From an uncultured Candidatus Saccharibacteria bacterium (GTDB taxonomy: Bacteria > Patescibacteriota > Saccharimonadia > Saccharimonadales > UBA4665), in the NCBI GenBank assembly GCA_903900685.1, contig CAIUOC010000044.1, positions 1 through 37,911 on the forward strand: 37,911 nucleotides of DNA, written 5' to 3'. The notes beneath the pieces were generated by a model, which was given only the letters and a program-made list of their open reading frames with translations, searched no databases and had not been told where the DNA came from. The position numbers were made by a program, and so were the translations under genes. Positions 25,887-35,139 of the stretch are shown piece by piece (the first letter of the stretch is position 1; the number at the start of each line of letters is the position of its first letter).

Positions 25887-27509
25887 TTATGAAACTGGGG
25901 GTGATGGGCTAATAATTGGTGGCGGTACTGGTGGAGGTGATGTTGCTCCGCTCATTGCCGGGACCGAACTTGTCGGCAAAGACATTGTTGGCTCAGGCAC
26001 AGGTACCTGATTATTAGGATGTAAGTCATCACCAAGTGGCAAAGCATTGAATGACGCAGGAACATGATAAGTATTATCGGCAGCGTTATCAACTGCTTTT
26101 CGAGCACTATCAAGATTGTTTGAGTTAGATGGACTGCCAGATCCAGAAACTCCACTAAACATAAATTTATTATGATCGTCTTGACCAGTTGAAGTCTTCT
26201 CTGAAAAATCAGAAGATTCAGATTCGCTACCCGACATTGATGATGGTGGAGTAGTCATGTAACCATTTGGTTGACTGGCAGGTGAGTCTAATGGATTCGC
26301 AACCACTGGAGTCGATGATGCTAGGGCTGATTGATTTTCAGAACTGTCACTTATAGCTCCTTCTTCAACTTTATGCAGTAAACCAGATTGATCAATTCTG
26401 ATTTTTTCAATTTTTTCGGCTTCTGTTAAAGCATCAGCTTCTTCTTCATTATGATCAATATCTAATTCACCTATATTTGCCTTTTCGGCTTCATTTTTTT
26501 TCTGGGCTTCACTTTTTATGAGTGAAGGCTGAGGGTTCAAAATTGGTGTTTCTTGAGGAGCTGGTACTGGAACTGGCTCGGGTGGTAAGGTGACCTGGAC
26601 TGGAACTGGCTCGTTGGGTATTGATGCTGGGGGTGACATTTTATCTGCAACTAACTGCTGATTAGCTCCAGCTGATAATAACTGTGCACTAACGCTAAGT
26701 GACGAAGGTGAAGTTTTATCATTTGCGAATCTGTTCGTGTTAGATACGATACCCGTTAGTAAGGCAGTTGCTATTTGAGAATCTATAAGATCTTTGGCGC
26801 CCATGTCATTTGCCATCAAAGTTACCATTTCAGATAGGCTACTAGCAGTTGTGTCTACCCAGTTCAAATTTCCGACCGTTTGGCGTTCAGGACTATTAGA
26901 TACAGATATTACTACTGCATCGTGAAGAATTTTTCCGTGAGCCATAATTGCTTGATCGACTTCCTCTTGCTTATTGACACCAAGAGCTACAATCACATCA
27001 ACATTAAGATCACCAAGACTAAAATTTAAATCTTTTTCGGTTATAGAAGTTCTATAAGGTGTAATAAAAATCCTGACTAGATTATCCTCAACCTTATATC
27101 TAAGTTTATCGGCCTTAGCCTTATCTATGGCAATGATGAAATCTCTTAGGCTATCTGTAGTTTTTTCGATTGTTTTTTCGGGCTCCAAAAATTCAATAAT
27201 TGAAGGTGTTTGTCCGCTGTAAACTGCACTGGAGTGTTTTTTCATTTTGCTCAAAGTTAAAGTTAGAGCAATCATGGCCGCTAATTGATCAATGGTTGGA
27301 TCATTGCTGACAGTCACAAGTATGTTGTAGGCTCCCTGAAGTTTTTTAGCAATGATTGGTCTATTTGTAGCTGTTGTGGATGCAGGTGTCGATACTGCTA
27401 CAGGTGCAGGTGTTGTGGATGCAGGTGTCGATGCATTATCTAATGGGGTGTTATTAACTGGTGGTAGTGGTGGTAAAATTGGTGTTAGTGGTGATTGTTG
27501 ATTATCCAT
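25887..27509 (-). CDS. Degenerate DHH-family phosphoesterase-like protein with long Pro/Ser-rich tail
   Basis: N-terminal half follows the DHH fold order (NDPTIDQLAAMIAL ... DFIIAIDKAK ... VVISVSNSPERQTVGNLNWVDTTASSLSEMV); C-terminal half low complexity. Confidence 0.72.
   Translation of the reverse strand: MDNQQSPLTPILPPLPPVNNTPLDNASTPASTTPAPVAVSTPASTTATNRPIIAKKLQGAYNILVTVSNDPTIDQLAAMIALTLTLSKMKKHSSAVYSGQTPSIIEFLEPEKTIEKTTDSLRDFIIAIDKAKADKLRYKVEDNLVRIFITPYRTSITEKDLNFSLGDLNVDVIVALGVNKQEEVDQAIMAHGKILHDAVVISVSNSPERQTVGNLNWVDTTASSLSEMVTLMANDMGAKDLIDSQIATALLTGIVSNTNRFANDKTSPSSLSVSAQLLSAGANQQLVADKMSPPASIPNEPVPVQVTLPPEPVPVPAPQETPILNPQPSLIKSEAQKKNEAEKANIGELDIDHNEEEADALTEAEKIEKIRIDQSGLLHKVEEGAISDSSENQSALASSTPVVANPLDSPASQPNGYMTTPPSSMSGSESESSDFSEKTSTGQDDHNKFMFSGVSGSGSPSNSNNLDSARKAVDNAADNTYHVPASFNALPLGDDLHPNNQVPVPEPTMSLPTSSVPAMSGATSPPPVPPPIISPSPPVS
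27372..27432. repeat. 22-bp direct repeat inside the DHH-like gene
   Basis: TGTTGTGGATGCAGGTGTCGAT at 27372-27393 and 27411-27432 (STPAST/TPAP-coding). Confidence 0.8.
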
Positions 27510-27592
27510 ATTATTATCCGTATTTTTGTTTAAGTATTTCTTAATTTAAATTATCATAAATTATTATGCTTGTCGAGTATTTTATGAATTTC

Positions 27593-27622
27593 TTTACAAA
27601 AGGTGTTATTTTTACTATAGTT
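27593..27622 (+). promoter_or_regulatory. Candidate rpsT promoter
   Basis: TTTACA (27593-27598), 18-bp spacer, TATAGT (27617-27622). Confidence 0.5.
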
Positions 27623-27664
27623 GTAATTTGAATTAGCTAATAACAAGGAAGTAAATTAAAGTCT

Positions 27665-28006
27665 ATGCCAATCATTAAATCAGCCAAAAAACGCGTTAAG
27701 GTATCTAAGAAAGCTGCTATAAGAAATTCTAAGACTAAAAGAATTCTAAAAGCCGCTATAAAGACCCTTCACAACAATCTTAGCTCTGGAAAAGATGTTA
27801 AGAAATCTCATTCTGCTGCTCAAAGTGCAGTTGCTAAGGCAGCTAAAAAGAATGTTATTCATAAAAATAGAGCTGCACGTATTCAAAAACAATTAGCGGC
27901 CAGTGCTAAAGCAGCCTCTAAAGTCACTCCTAAGAAAGCCACGGTCAAAAAGTCAGTTCCTAAAAAAACAGCTTCAAAAGCCAAGGCCAAAACTACTAAA
28001 AAATAA
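27665..28006 (+). CDS. rpsT: 30S ribosomal protein S20 with Lys/Ala-rich C-terminal extension
   Basis: MPIIKSAKKRVKVSKKAAIRNSKTKRILKAAIKTL ... tail KVTPKKATVKKSVPKKTASKAKAKTTKK. Confidence 0.93.
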   Translation: MPIIKSAKKRVKVSKKAAIRNSKTKRILKAAIKTLHNNLSSGKDVKKSHSAAQSAVAKAAKKNVIHKNRAARIQKQLAASAKAASKVTPKKATVKKSVPKKTASKAKAKTTKK

Positions 28007-28009
28007 GAC

Positions 28010-28930
28010 TTACTTTCTTATTGTAATCAAGAAGTAAAGAACAGCTTCATCTTGATCGATGCTAGTTGTTTTTAGTTGTATGTCTAATTTTTGAGCTTTG
28101 TTGATGATCTCTAGGAGCTCATTAGAATCTATCTGCGAGAGTAGTCTTAGTCCTTTTTCAACTATATTATATGAAATTTTTGAGCTTCTAGAAATTGAGC
28201 TACTATTCGTGCTACCTGAAGATTTTATGACAGCAAGAATATGTATTTGCCAGATTATAAGTGCCATAATTTGAGCTGCATCAACTTTTTGTTGTTTTTG
28301 TTGGTCATATAATTTTATGACTGATTTTTGGTCTCCTCGGAAAGCACTGTCTAATAATTGAAAGATTGTGCTATTTGGAATTGAATCAGTCATAGCCTCA
28401 ATAACTTTTTTATCTATATTGTTAGTATATAGAAGCATTTTATCCAACTCATTCATAATAGTAAGTTGATTACTACCAACTCTATCTATTAATAGGTTGG
28501 CATCAGAATAAGATATTTTAGAAGCTGAATCGCTGACATACTTCAAAATCCACGAAGTTAATTCATTTGGACCCAAAACTGGATATTCTTGATAATTTGG
28601 CATTTTTTTAAGAGTTTTGTAGTAGGTTGAGCGCTTATCTAAATTCGGCTCGTAGATTATAACGTCAATAGAATCACTAACTAGGTTATTAATCTCGGAT
28701 ATTTTTTCGACAAATTCTTTATTCTTACTAGGTTCAATCAATATAATAAGTTTTTTATTAACCAAAAACGGTAATGATGTGATTGAATTATAAATATCCT
28801 CGTATTCTGCCTCCTGAGCATCAAGTCTCTCGATAGATAAATCACCATATTCTAATGAAAATTCACTGATTGTCGACTGAAGTGCTAGACTTCTTTGAAA
28901 ATCATTTTGACCGGTAATAATTTTTATCAT
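28010..28930 (-). CDS. holA: DNA polymerase III subunit delta
   Basis: MIKIITGQNDFQRSLALQSTI ... PNSTIFQLLDSAFRGDQKSVIKLY; start at 28930 gives an ATGA-type overlap with mutM (track start 28957). Confidence 0.85.
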   Translation of the reverse strand: MIKIITGQNDFQRSLALQSTISEFSLEYGDLSIERLDAQEAEYEDIYNSITSLPFLVNKKLIILIEPSKNKEFVEKISEINNLVSDSIDVIIYEPNLDKRSTYYKTLKKMPNYQEYPVLGPNELTSWILKYVSDSASKISYSDANLLIDRVGSNQLTIMNELDKMLLYTNNIDKKVIEAMTDSIPNSTIFQLLDSAFRGDQKSVIKLYDQQKQQKVDAAQIMALIIWQIHILAVIKSSGSTNSSSISRSSKISYNIVEKGLRLLSQIDSNELLEIINKAQKLDIQLKTTSIDQDEAVLYFLITIRK

Positions 28931-29799
28931 TTTGTTTTCCTCTGGCACTTTGGACATAAATGAGTCCCACGGGAAGCCACTCTAGTCTTTATAATAATAG
29001 TATTACACCTAGGGCACGGTTGTCCTTCTTTTCTAAAAACATTAGCGAATTCTAGATAGCTGCCTTTTTTCCCTTCTGCATCTACATAATTTTTATCTGT
29101 TGATCCGCCTAACGAAATGCTCTTTGTAAATACCTCTTTTATGGATTTGATTAGTAGATTTAATTTATTATCCGACAGTGTTCCGCTCAATGATGAAGGA
29201 TGAATTTTAGCTATCCAGAGGCTTTCATCGGCATATATATTACCGACTCCGGCCAGTACTGTTTGATCTAGTATTGTTGCTTTAATTGAACTATTTTTTC
29301 TCCGACGAACTCGAGATCTAAATTCGGTATTTTTAAAACTAGAACTTAGTGGTTCGGGTCCTAATTTTTTCATAAAATTTAAATTTGCTACTTCAATTTC
29401 AGGCAAAAGTCTCATCCATCCAAACTTACGTTGATCGTTGAAAAATAATTTAGAATCATCATCAAAAGTTAATATCACTCTTGTTGATCTATCTGGCAAT
29501 GGACCAACTAGTGAGTCATTTGGATGACCGGCACCAAATTGTTCCTTACCTCTAAAAACCAACTGTCCCGTCATTTTAAGATGAATCACCAGGCAATACT
29601 TGCTTGATAGATTCACAATCAGAGACTTCCCTCTTCGTTTGACAGTTAAAATTGAAGCACCTATAAGAAAATTATTAACGTCAGCTTGAGAGTTTGGAAA
29701 ACCTTTTGGCCAATCATAAACAACAGATTGAACTTTTTTATTCTTTAATAATCTGTTCAATCCGTTCTTTACAGTCTCTACCTCTGGAAGCTCTGGCAT
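28927..29799 (-). CDS. mutM: Formamidopyrimidine-DNA glycosylase
   Basis: MPELPEVETVKNGL ... AGVGNIYADESLW ... Zn finger CPRCNTIIIKTRVASRGTHLCPKCQ intact. Confidence 0.97.
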   Translation of the reverse strand: MPELPEVETVKNGLNRLLKNKKVQSVVYDWPKGFPNSQADVNNFLIGASILTVKRRGKSLIVNLSSKYCLVIHLKMTGQLVFRGKEQFGAGHPNDSLVGPLPDRSTRVILTFDDDSKLFFNDQRKFGWMRLLPEIEVANLNFMKKLGPEPLSSSFKNTEFRSRVRRRKNSSIKATILDQTVLAGVGNIYADESLWIAKIHPSSLSGTLSDNKLNLLIKSIKEVFTKSISLGGSTDKNYVDAEGKKGSYLEFANVFRKEGQPCPRCNTIIIKTRVASRGTHLCPKCQRKTK

Positions 29800-29831
29800 G
29801 GTTTAAATATTGTATCAGTTATAATAAAGTT

Positions 29832-30071
29832 ATGGACGATATTGCGAATATTTTGAGAAGATCAAATATAAAACAACCCGATGAAATTGAAAGAGTTAAA
29901 AACTATATTTATGAAAAATATACTAAATCGGTAAATGTTACTGTAAAACAAGAAGCTTTAGTAGTTTCCGCAAATAGTGCTTCACTGGTTAATGATTTAA
30001 GGCTTAATGCCAATAATATAATTGAAGCATGTGGCTTAGAAGATAAGAAAATTATATTTAAAATTAGTTAG
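29832..30071 (+). CDS. DciA/DUF721-like small protein
   Basis: MDDIANILRRSNIKQPDEIERVKNYIYEKYTKSVNVTVKQEALVVSANSASLVNDLRLNANNIIEACG; TATAAT 6 nt before ATG 29832 supports this start over 29694. Confidence 0.65.
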   Translation: MDDIANILRRSNIKQPDEIERVKNYIYEKYTKSVNVTVKQEALVVSANSASLVNDLRLNANNIIEACGLEDKKIIFKIS

Positions 30072-30645
30072 TTGGGGGACTGGTTAGATTAAGATTAAAG
30101 TTAGTTACCAAATTGCTATAATTTGGGAATTGATTTTGGATTAGTTGTTGCATTGGACCAATCTGACCACCTTCACTTCCTTCACCGCAAGTCGTTGACC
30201 AGAGATTTTGATTAATATTGCTGGGTCCATTAATAATTTGCCATGTGCTTCTGTTGCCGAATGGACACAAACCCAGTGAAGATGAATATTTTGAATGTAG
30301 CTTTACTCTATAGCCTAATAAACTAATTGACGCTAAAAAGTTTTTAAATTCAGTGGGATTATTTTTAAAGTTATATGAATTTAAAACAACTCCATCATAC
30401 CCCCTATAGGTAGTTAGATTAATGTTATTTATATCGATTTTTATCGTCATTGATCGGTGGATAATATCGTTATTTATTATTCCGTCTGTAGTATTAACAA
30501 TACTTAGGCCAGATTGATATTTATCTGATAGACTAACAGGTCTTGAAACAATAGCCGCTTTTGTATTAGTCGTGCCACGTACTAATAAGACTATAATAGT
30601 TATAGCCAGGCCGATAAAAACAAATATAGCAATAATATATCTCAT
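30064..30645 (-). CDS. Hypothetical membrane-anchored exported protein
   Basis: N-terminal TM MRYIIAIFVFIGLAITIIVLLVRG followed by an Asn/Ser-rich soluble domain. Confidence 0.7.
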   Translation of the reverse strand: MRYIIAIFVFIGLAITIIVLLVRGTTNTKAAIVSRPVSLSDKYQSGLSIVNTTDGIINNDIIHRSMTIKIDINNINLTTYRGYDGVVLNSYNFKNNPTEFKNFLASISLLGYRVKLHSKYSSSLGLCPFGNRSTWQIINGPSNINQNLWSTTCGEGSEGGQIGPMQQLIQNQFPNYSNLVTNFNLNLTSPPTN

Positions 30646-30703
30646 AAAAAACTCTTTATTAAGGCTAGTATACCATATTTATTAATTTTGTGCAAGGGTT
30701 ATA

Positions 30704-33355
30704 TTAGAGACTGCCCCAATTGTTGGCTATTACGCTATCTACTGTTAGTTTAACGGAAAGCTTAACTGCATTTTCCATAGTTTTCTTAATTAGCTTACTC
30801 ATCTCCTCTGCTTCATTTTCCAGAACTTCAACGAGTACGGAGTCATGTATTTGGAGAAGCATTTTAGCATCTCGAGTGGCAAGTTGTTTATCCAGATCAA
30901 TCATTGCAACTTTCATGATATCGGCTGCACTTCCCTGAAATGGCATATTTACTGCTGCTCTAATGGCTGCTTCACGAACTGCAAAATTTGATGATTTTAT
31001 ATCTGGTGTAGGTCTTCGTCTACCGAAAATAGTTTCGACATAACCATCTTCAATTGCCTGATTTCTAACTTTATCAATGTACTGTCTTAATTTTGGTCTA
31101 ACTTCAAAAAACTTATCAATAAAATGCTTAGCTTCTGAATATGACATACCTGTTCCTGAGGCTAATCCATGAGGTCCTAATCCGTACATAACACCAAAAT
31201 TGACTACTTTAGCTTCTCGTCTCATGTTTTTGGTTACATCTTCTATGTTTCGATCATAAATTTGAGCAGCAGTCGTCGCATGAACATCAACATCGTTATT
31301 AAATTGCTCTATTATATCCATATCATCAGACAAATAAGCAGCTATTCTAAGTTCAAATTGTGAGTAATCGGCACTGATAAAAGTTTTACCCGGACCAGCC
31401 ACAAAAGCTGTTCTAATTCTTTTACCGAGATCAGTTCTGACTGGTATATTCTGCAGATTAGGATCTGTTGAACTAAGACGTCCAGTTTGAGCAACTGTTA
31501 GGTTGAAGGTGGTATGAAGTCTGGATTCTGAGTCAACCATTCTAGGTAAAGCATCGACGTATGTAGATTTTAACTTAGTGACTTCCCTGTAACTAGATAT
31601 AAGCTCAATAATAGGGTGGGCATCGCGTAATTTATCTAGCTCGCTAGCAGCGGTAGAATAGGCCGTTTTGCCTTTTTTAATTCCTGTTTTTGGTAGTTGA
31701 AGTTTATCAAATAAAACTTCAGATAATTGAGCAGGAGAACTAATATTGAATTCCATATCTGCATATTTATAAATTTTTAACTCTAGGTCTAAAATTAGAT
31801 CATTTATTTCTTTAGAGAAGTTTGCTAGATATTTAGTATCTAGCAAAATACCAGTTTCTTCCATTTTAGCTAGTACTGGTATGATTGGCCATTCAATATC
31901 TTTAGCTATTTTTTCAATTTTTGGTAATGGAACTAAGTCTTTTTTTTGTTTCTCATATAGCGCCCAAATAATACCAGAAATTTGATCTGACACATCAATT
32001 AGTTCATCTTCAGCTTTATTATCGAAGCTCATGGTCTCAAGACCAAGTTCATCTTTTGCTAAACCTTGAAGTGATTGATCTCGCCTTAGGCTATTTAATA
32101 GAAATGAACATACTAAGACATCGTGGTCTATCTTTTTTAGCTTTAGACCAAGGGAAGATAATGCCTCTATGGTAGCTTTGATGTCATAGCCTATTTTCTT
32201 AATAACCGTTGAATCAATAACTGGTTTTATTTTTCTAATTAGCTTAGAAGAATCTATTTTATTGAGGTTAAAAACAATTAAGTTGTCTGGTTTAGAGCTC
32301 ATAAATAATAAGCTAGTATTGACTCCATGTTTCCCTTTGGATCTACTGAATAATATAATTTCTTTAAGATTAGCTAAATCAAGTTTTTCAAGTTTTTCAT
32401 CACTATCGATGATTGTTTTTTCAACAATAAATTGCGCATAGTCTATTTTGGTTAATTTTGCATGGTCATCAATCTGCATTATTTCTGGCAACTGCCTAAC
32501 TAATGATTTAAATTCAAGATTATTTAATATTGATAGTATGGCTTCAGGTTTAGCTTTTTTGCCATCAACTTCAGCAAGATTTAACTTAATAGGAGCATCT
32601 AACCAGATTTCTGCTAATTTACGACTTAGATAAGCTAGCTCTTTGCCGTTTTTTAATTTATCGGCAATGTTATTTTTTATTAAATCAAGGTTATCGTAGA
32701 CTTCATCAAGTGTCTTATATGTTTTTAATAGCTCTATGGCTGTTTTTGGGCCAATTCCAGGCACTCCGGGTATATTATCACTACTGTCACCCATGAGAGA
32801 TTTTAAGTCCAGGAATTGGCTTGGATCTAGGCCATACTTAGCCTCGAAGCTTTCTGGATGATAAAGTTCAATCTTACTTAGGCCAGTTTTAAGTAAATAG
32901 GTATGGGTATGGGAGTTAATCAATTGCAACATGTCCATATCGCTAGTGACAAGCATGGTTTCAATATTCATATCCTTTGCCTGTTTAGCTAAAGTACCCA
33001 TAATATCATCGGCTTCATAATCATCAAGCTCATAAAGTGGCCACCCAAAAGCATCTAATAAATTATGAAGAATGGGTATCTGTTCATAAAAATCAGCAGG
33101 AGGTGATTTCCTGCCAGCTTTATAGTGTGGATAAATCTCTAATCTTTTTCTAATGTTGGTTTTTGGCTTATCCCAAGCAACTGCCACATAGTCTGGTTTT
33201 AATTTTCTAATAACCTCTAGTGCCATGACTGCAAAACCATAGACTCCACCTGTTGGAATACCATCTTTTGTCTTTAAATTAGGCATGGCATAATAGCCTC
33301 TATAGAAAACACTTTTTCCATCAATAATTACAAAACGTTTTCTAATATCTGCCAT
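30704..33355 (-). CDS. polA: DNA polymerase I
   Basis: 5'-3' exonuclease domain, degenerate 3'-5' exo region, Pol motifs ISADYSQFELRIAAYL, RREAKVVNFGVMYG, LLQIHDSVLVEV. Confidence 0.97.
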   Translation of the reverse strand: MADIRKRFVIIDGKSVFYRGYYAMPNLKTKDGIPTGGVYGFAVMALEVIRKLKPDYVAVAWDKPKTNIRKRLEIYPHYKAGRKSPPADFYEQIPILHNLLDAFGWPLYELDDYEADDIMGTLAKQAKDMNIETMLVTSDMDMLQLINSHTHTYLLKTGLSKIELYHPESFEAKYGLDPSQFLDLKSLMGDSSDNIPGVPGIGPKTAIELLKTYKTLDEVYDNLDLIKNNIADKLKNGKELAYLSRKLAEIWLDAPIKLNLAEVDGKKAKPEAILSILNNLEFKSLVRQLPEIMQIDDHAKLTKIDYAQFIVEKTIIDSDEKLEKLDLANLKEIILFSRSKGKHGVNTSLLFMSSKPDNLIVFNLNKIDSSKLIRKIKPVIDSTVIKKIGYDIKATIEALSSLGLKLKKIDHDVLVCSFLLNSLRRDQSLQGLAKDELGLETMSFDNKAEDELIDVSDQISGIIWALYEKQKKDLVPLPKIEKIAKDIEWPIIPVLAKMEETGILLDTKYLANFSKEINDLILDLELKIYKYADMEFNISSPAQLSEVLFDKLQLPKTGIKKGKTAYSTAASELDKLRDAHPIIELISSYREVTKLKSTYVDALPRMVDSESRLHTTFNLTVAQTGRLSSTDPNLQNIPVRTDLGKRIRTAFVAGPGKTFISADYSQFELRIAAYLSDDMDIIEQFNNDVDVHATTAAQIYDRNIEDVTKNMRREAKVVNFGVMYGLGPHGLASGTGMSYSEAKHFIDKFFEVRPKLRQYIDKVRNQAIEDGYVETIFGRRRPTPDIKSSNFAVREAAIRAAVNMPFQGSAADIMKVAMIDLDKQLATRDAKMLLQIHDSVLVEVLENEAEEMSKLIKKTMENAVKLSVKLTVDSVIANNWGSL

Positions 33356-33393
33356 TAATTATAATTATACTCTAATAACTATTTTAGCTGAGC

Positions 33394-34005
33394 TTAAGCG
33401 TTTAATATATTGTCTAATTTTTGAGAAGCGTAACTTAAAAACTGAGCTGTACTATTAAAATTATTATTGAGAATCAGATTTGCAACTTTTTTTACATAAT
33501 TCAAATTCATTTGAATTGATTCATCAATGCCGGGCTGAGGCTTAACTTGAGTTAGTTCTTGTCTCATATAGTTATCAAAATCTAATTTCGGTTCGCCAAG
33601 TCTAAGATTGTTCATTGCCCTTTCATATCTAGATTTTGGATCAGAATTTATCCAAATTAGAGTGCCCTCATTTTTTAAAATGAAATCAGCTTCAATTGGA
33701 GCTCTTATACTCCAAACTAGAAGTCCTTTATATGTCTTACTTATTGAAGCTGTTTTAAATTTTTCTAATGCGATCTTCATAAAAACATCAGCGCCTCTTT
33801 GTTGTCTAAGCCAGTTAGATGTTTCTGTAAGATTAATTCGAGATATCGGACTTTCGTCTTTTTTGTGGCGTTCTAAGGTATATTCTCTAGCAATGTCTCC
33901 TAAAGAAATGCCAAAATATCCACTTTTTAATAAAACATCGGCTAGAGTATCCTTACCAGATCGACTATATCCACTAATGCCAATTATTATATTTTTGTCT
34001 TGCAT
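33394..34005 (-). CDS. P-loop nucleotide kinase (dNMP kinase/dephospho-CoA kinase-like)
   Basis: IIIGISGYSRSGKDTLADVLLKSGYFGISLGDIAREYT ... LIWINSDPKSRYERA. Confidence 0.75.
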   Translation of the reverse strand: MQDKNIIIGISGYSRSGKDTLADVLLKSGYFGISLGDIAREYTLERHKKDESPISRINLTETSNWLRQQRGADVFMKIALEKFKTASISKTYKGLLVWSIRAPIEADFILKNEGTLIWINSDPKSRYERAMNNLRLGEPKLDFDNYMRQELTQVKPQPGIDESIQMNLNYVKKVANLILNNNFNSTAQFLSYASQKLDNILNA

Positions 34006-34008
34006 TGA

Positions 34009-35139
34009 TTAACTTATATAATCGTGGAGTTTTTTAGAATCCTTGTGTTTACGAAGCTTAGCTAGAGCTTTTGCTTCAATTTGTCGAATTCTTTCTCTAG
34101 TTACGCTAAATTCCTGCCCAACCTCTTCGAGTGTATGGTACTTGCCATCTTCAAGACCAAAACGTAATTTGAGTATTTTTTGCTCTCTCTCCGTTAGTGC
34201 TCCGAGTAAAGATTTTATTTGTTCTTTCATTAGCTGACCTGTTGCTGATTCTTCAGGACTAATAGTATCTTCATCTTCTATGAAGTCAGACAAAACAGAT
34301 TCTTCTTCATCATCCTTAATGCTTGCATCAAGGCTACTAATATCCTGTTTAATCTTCATTATGTGTTCAACTTTATCAACTTCTATTTCCATAGCTTTGG
34401 CAATTTCTTCATTAGTTGGCTCTCGGTTTAATTCCTGCGTTAATCGTCTTTGTGTTCGAAGTAGTTTATTAATAGTTTCAACCATATGAACTGGTATTCT
34501 AATCACTCTTGCTTGGTCGGCAATAGCTCTAGTTATGGCTTGCCTAATCCACCATGTTGCATAAGTTGAAAATTTAAAACCTTTATCTGGGTCAAATTTC
34601 TCAACAGCTCTAAGTAATCCTGTATTACCCTCTTGAATAAGATCGAGTAAATCTAAGCCTCTACCGACATATCGTTTAGCAATAGATACAACTAAACGCA
34701 TATTTGCTTCAGCCATTTCTGCCTTAGCTTCCTTGTCTCCAGCAACCACTCTTTTAGCAAGGGCTAATTCATTTTCAGATGATAGAAGAGGAATTTTACC
34801 AATCTCTCGCAGATAAAGTCTGACAGAATCATCAGCAATATCATCTATATAGCTAGTATCGTTAGTTACTATTATTTCTTCTTCGCCATTCTCAAGAACC
34901 CATTCTTCGCTAAAATCTTCAGTATTTGGCTCTTTAACAACATCAATACCAGCTTCTGCAAGGTCACTATATAACGAATCAAGTACCTCAACATTGTCTG
35001 GAGAGTCGGTAATTAATTTTTGGATTTCTTTCTGGTCAATTGTTCCTTCTTTTTTTGCTTTCTCGATAAGTTGATTTTTTATTGTCTCAAGATCATCTTG
35101 AACCACCTCCGGTTGTGGTTTTTTTGCTTTCTTAGTCAT
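34009..35139 (-). CDS. rpoD: RNA polymerase primary sigma factor
   Basis: [17 protein letters not shown] ... [62 protein letters not shown] ... region 4 HTH. Confidence 0.98.
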   Translation of the reverse strand: MTKKAKKPQPEVVQDDLETIKNQLIEKAKKEGTIDQKEIQKLITDSPDNVEVLDSLYSDLAEAGIDVVKEPNTEDFSEEWVLENGEEEIIVTNDTSYIDDIADDSVRLYLREIGKIPLLSSENELALAKRVVAGDKEAKAEMAEANMRLVVSIAKRYVGRGLDLLDLIQEGNTGLLRAVEKFDPDKGFKFSTYATWWIRQAITRAIADQARVIRIPVHMVETINKLLRTQRRLTQELNREPTNEEIAKAMEIEVDKVEHIMKIKQDISSLDASIKDDEEESVLSDFIEDEDTISPEESATGQLMKEQIKSLLGALTEREQKILKLRFGLEDGKYHTLEEVGQEFSVTRERIRQIEAKALAKLRKHKDSKKLHDYIS

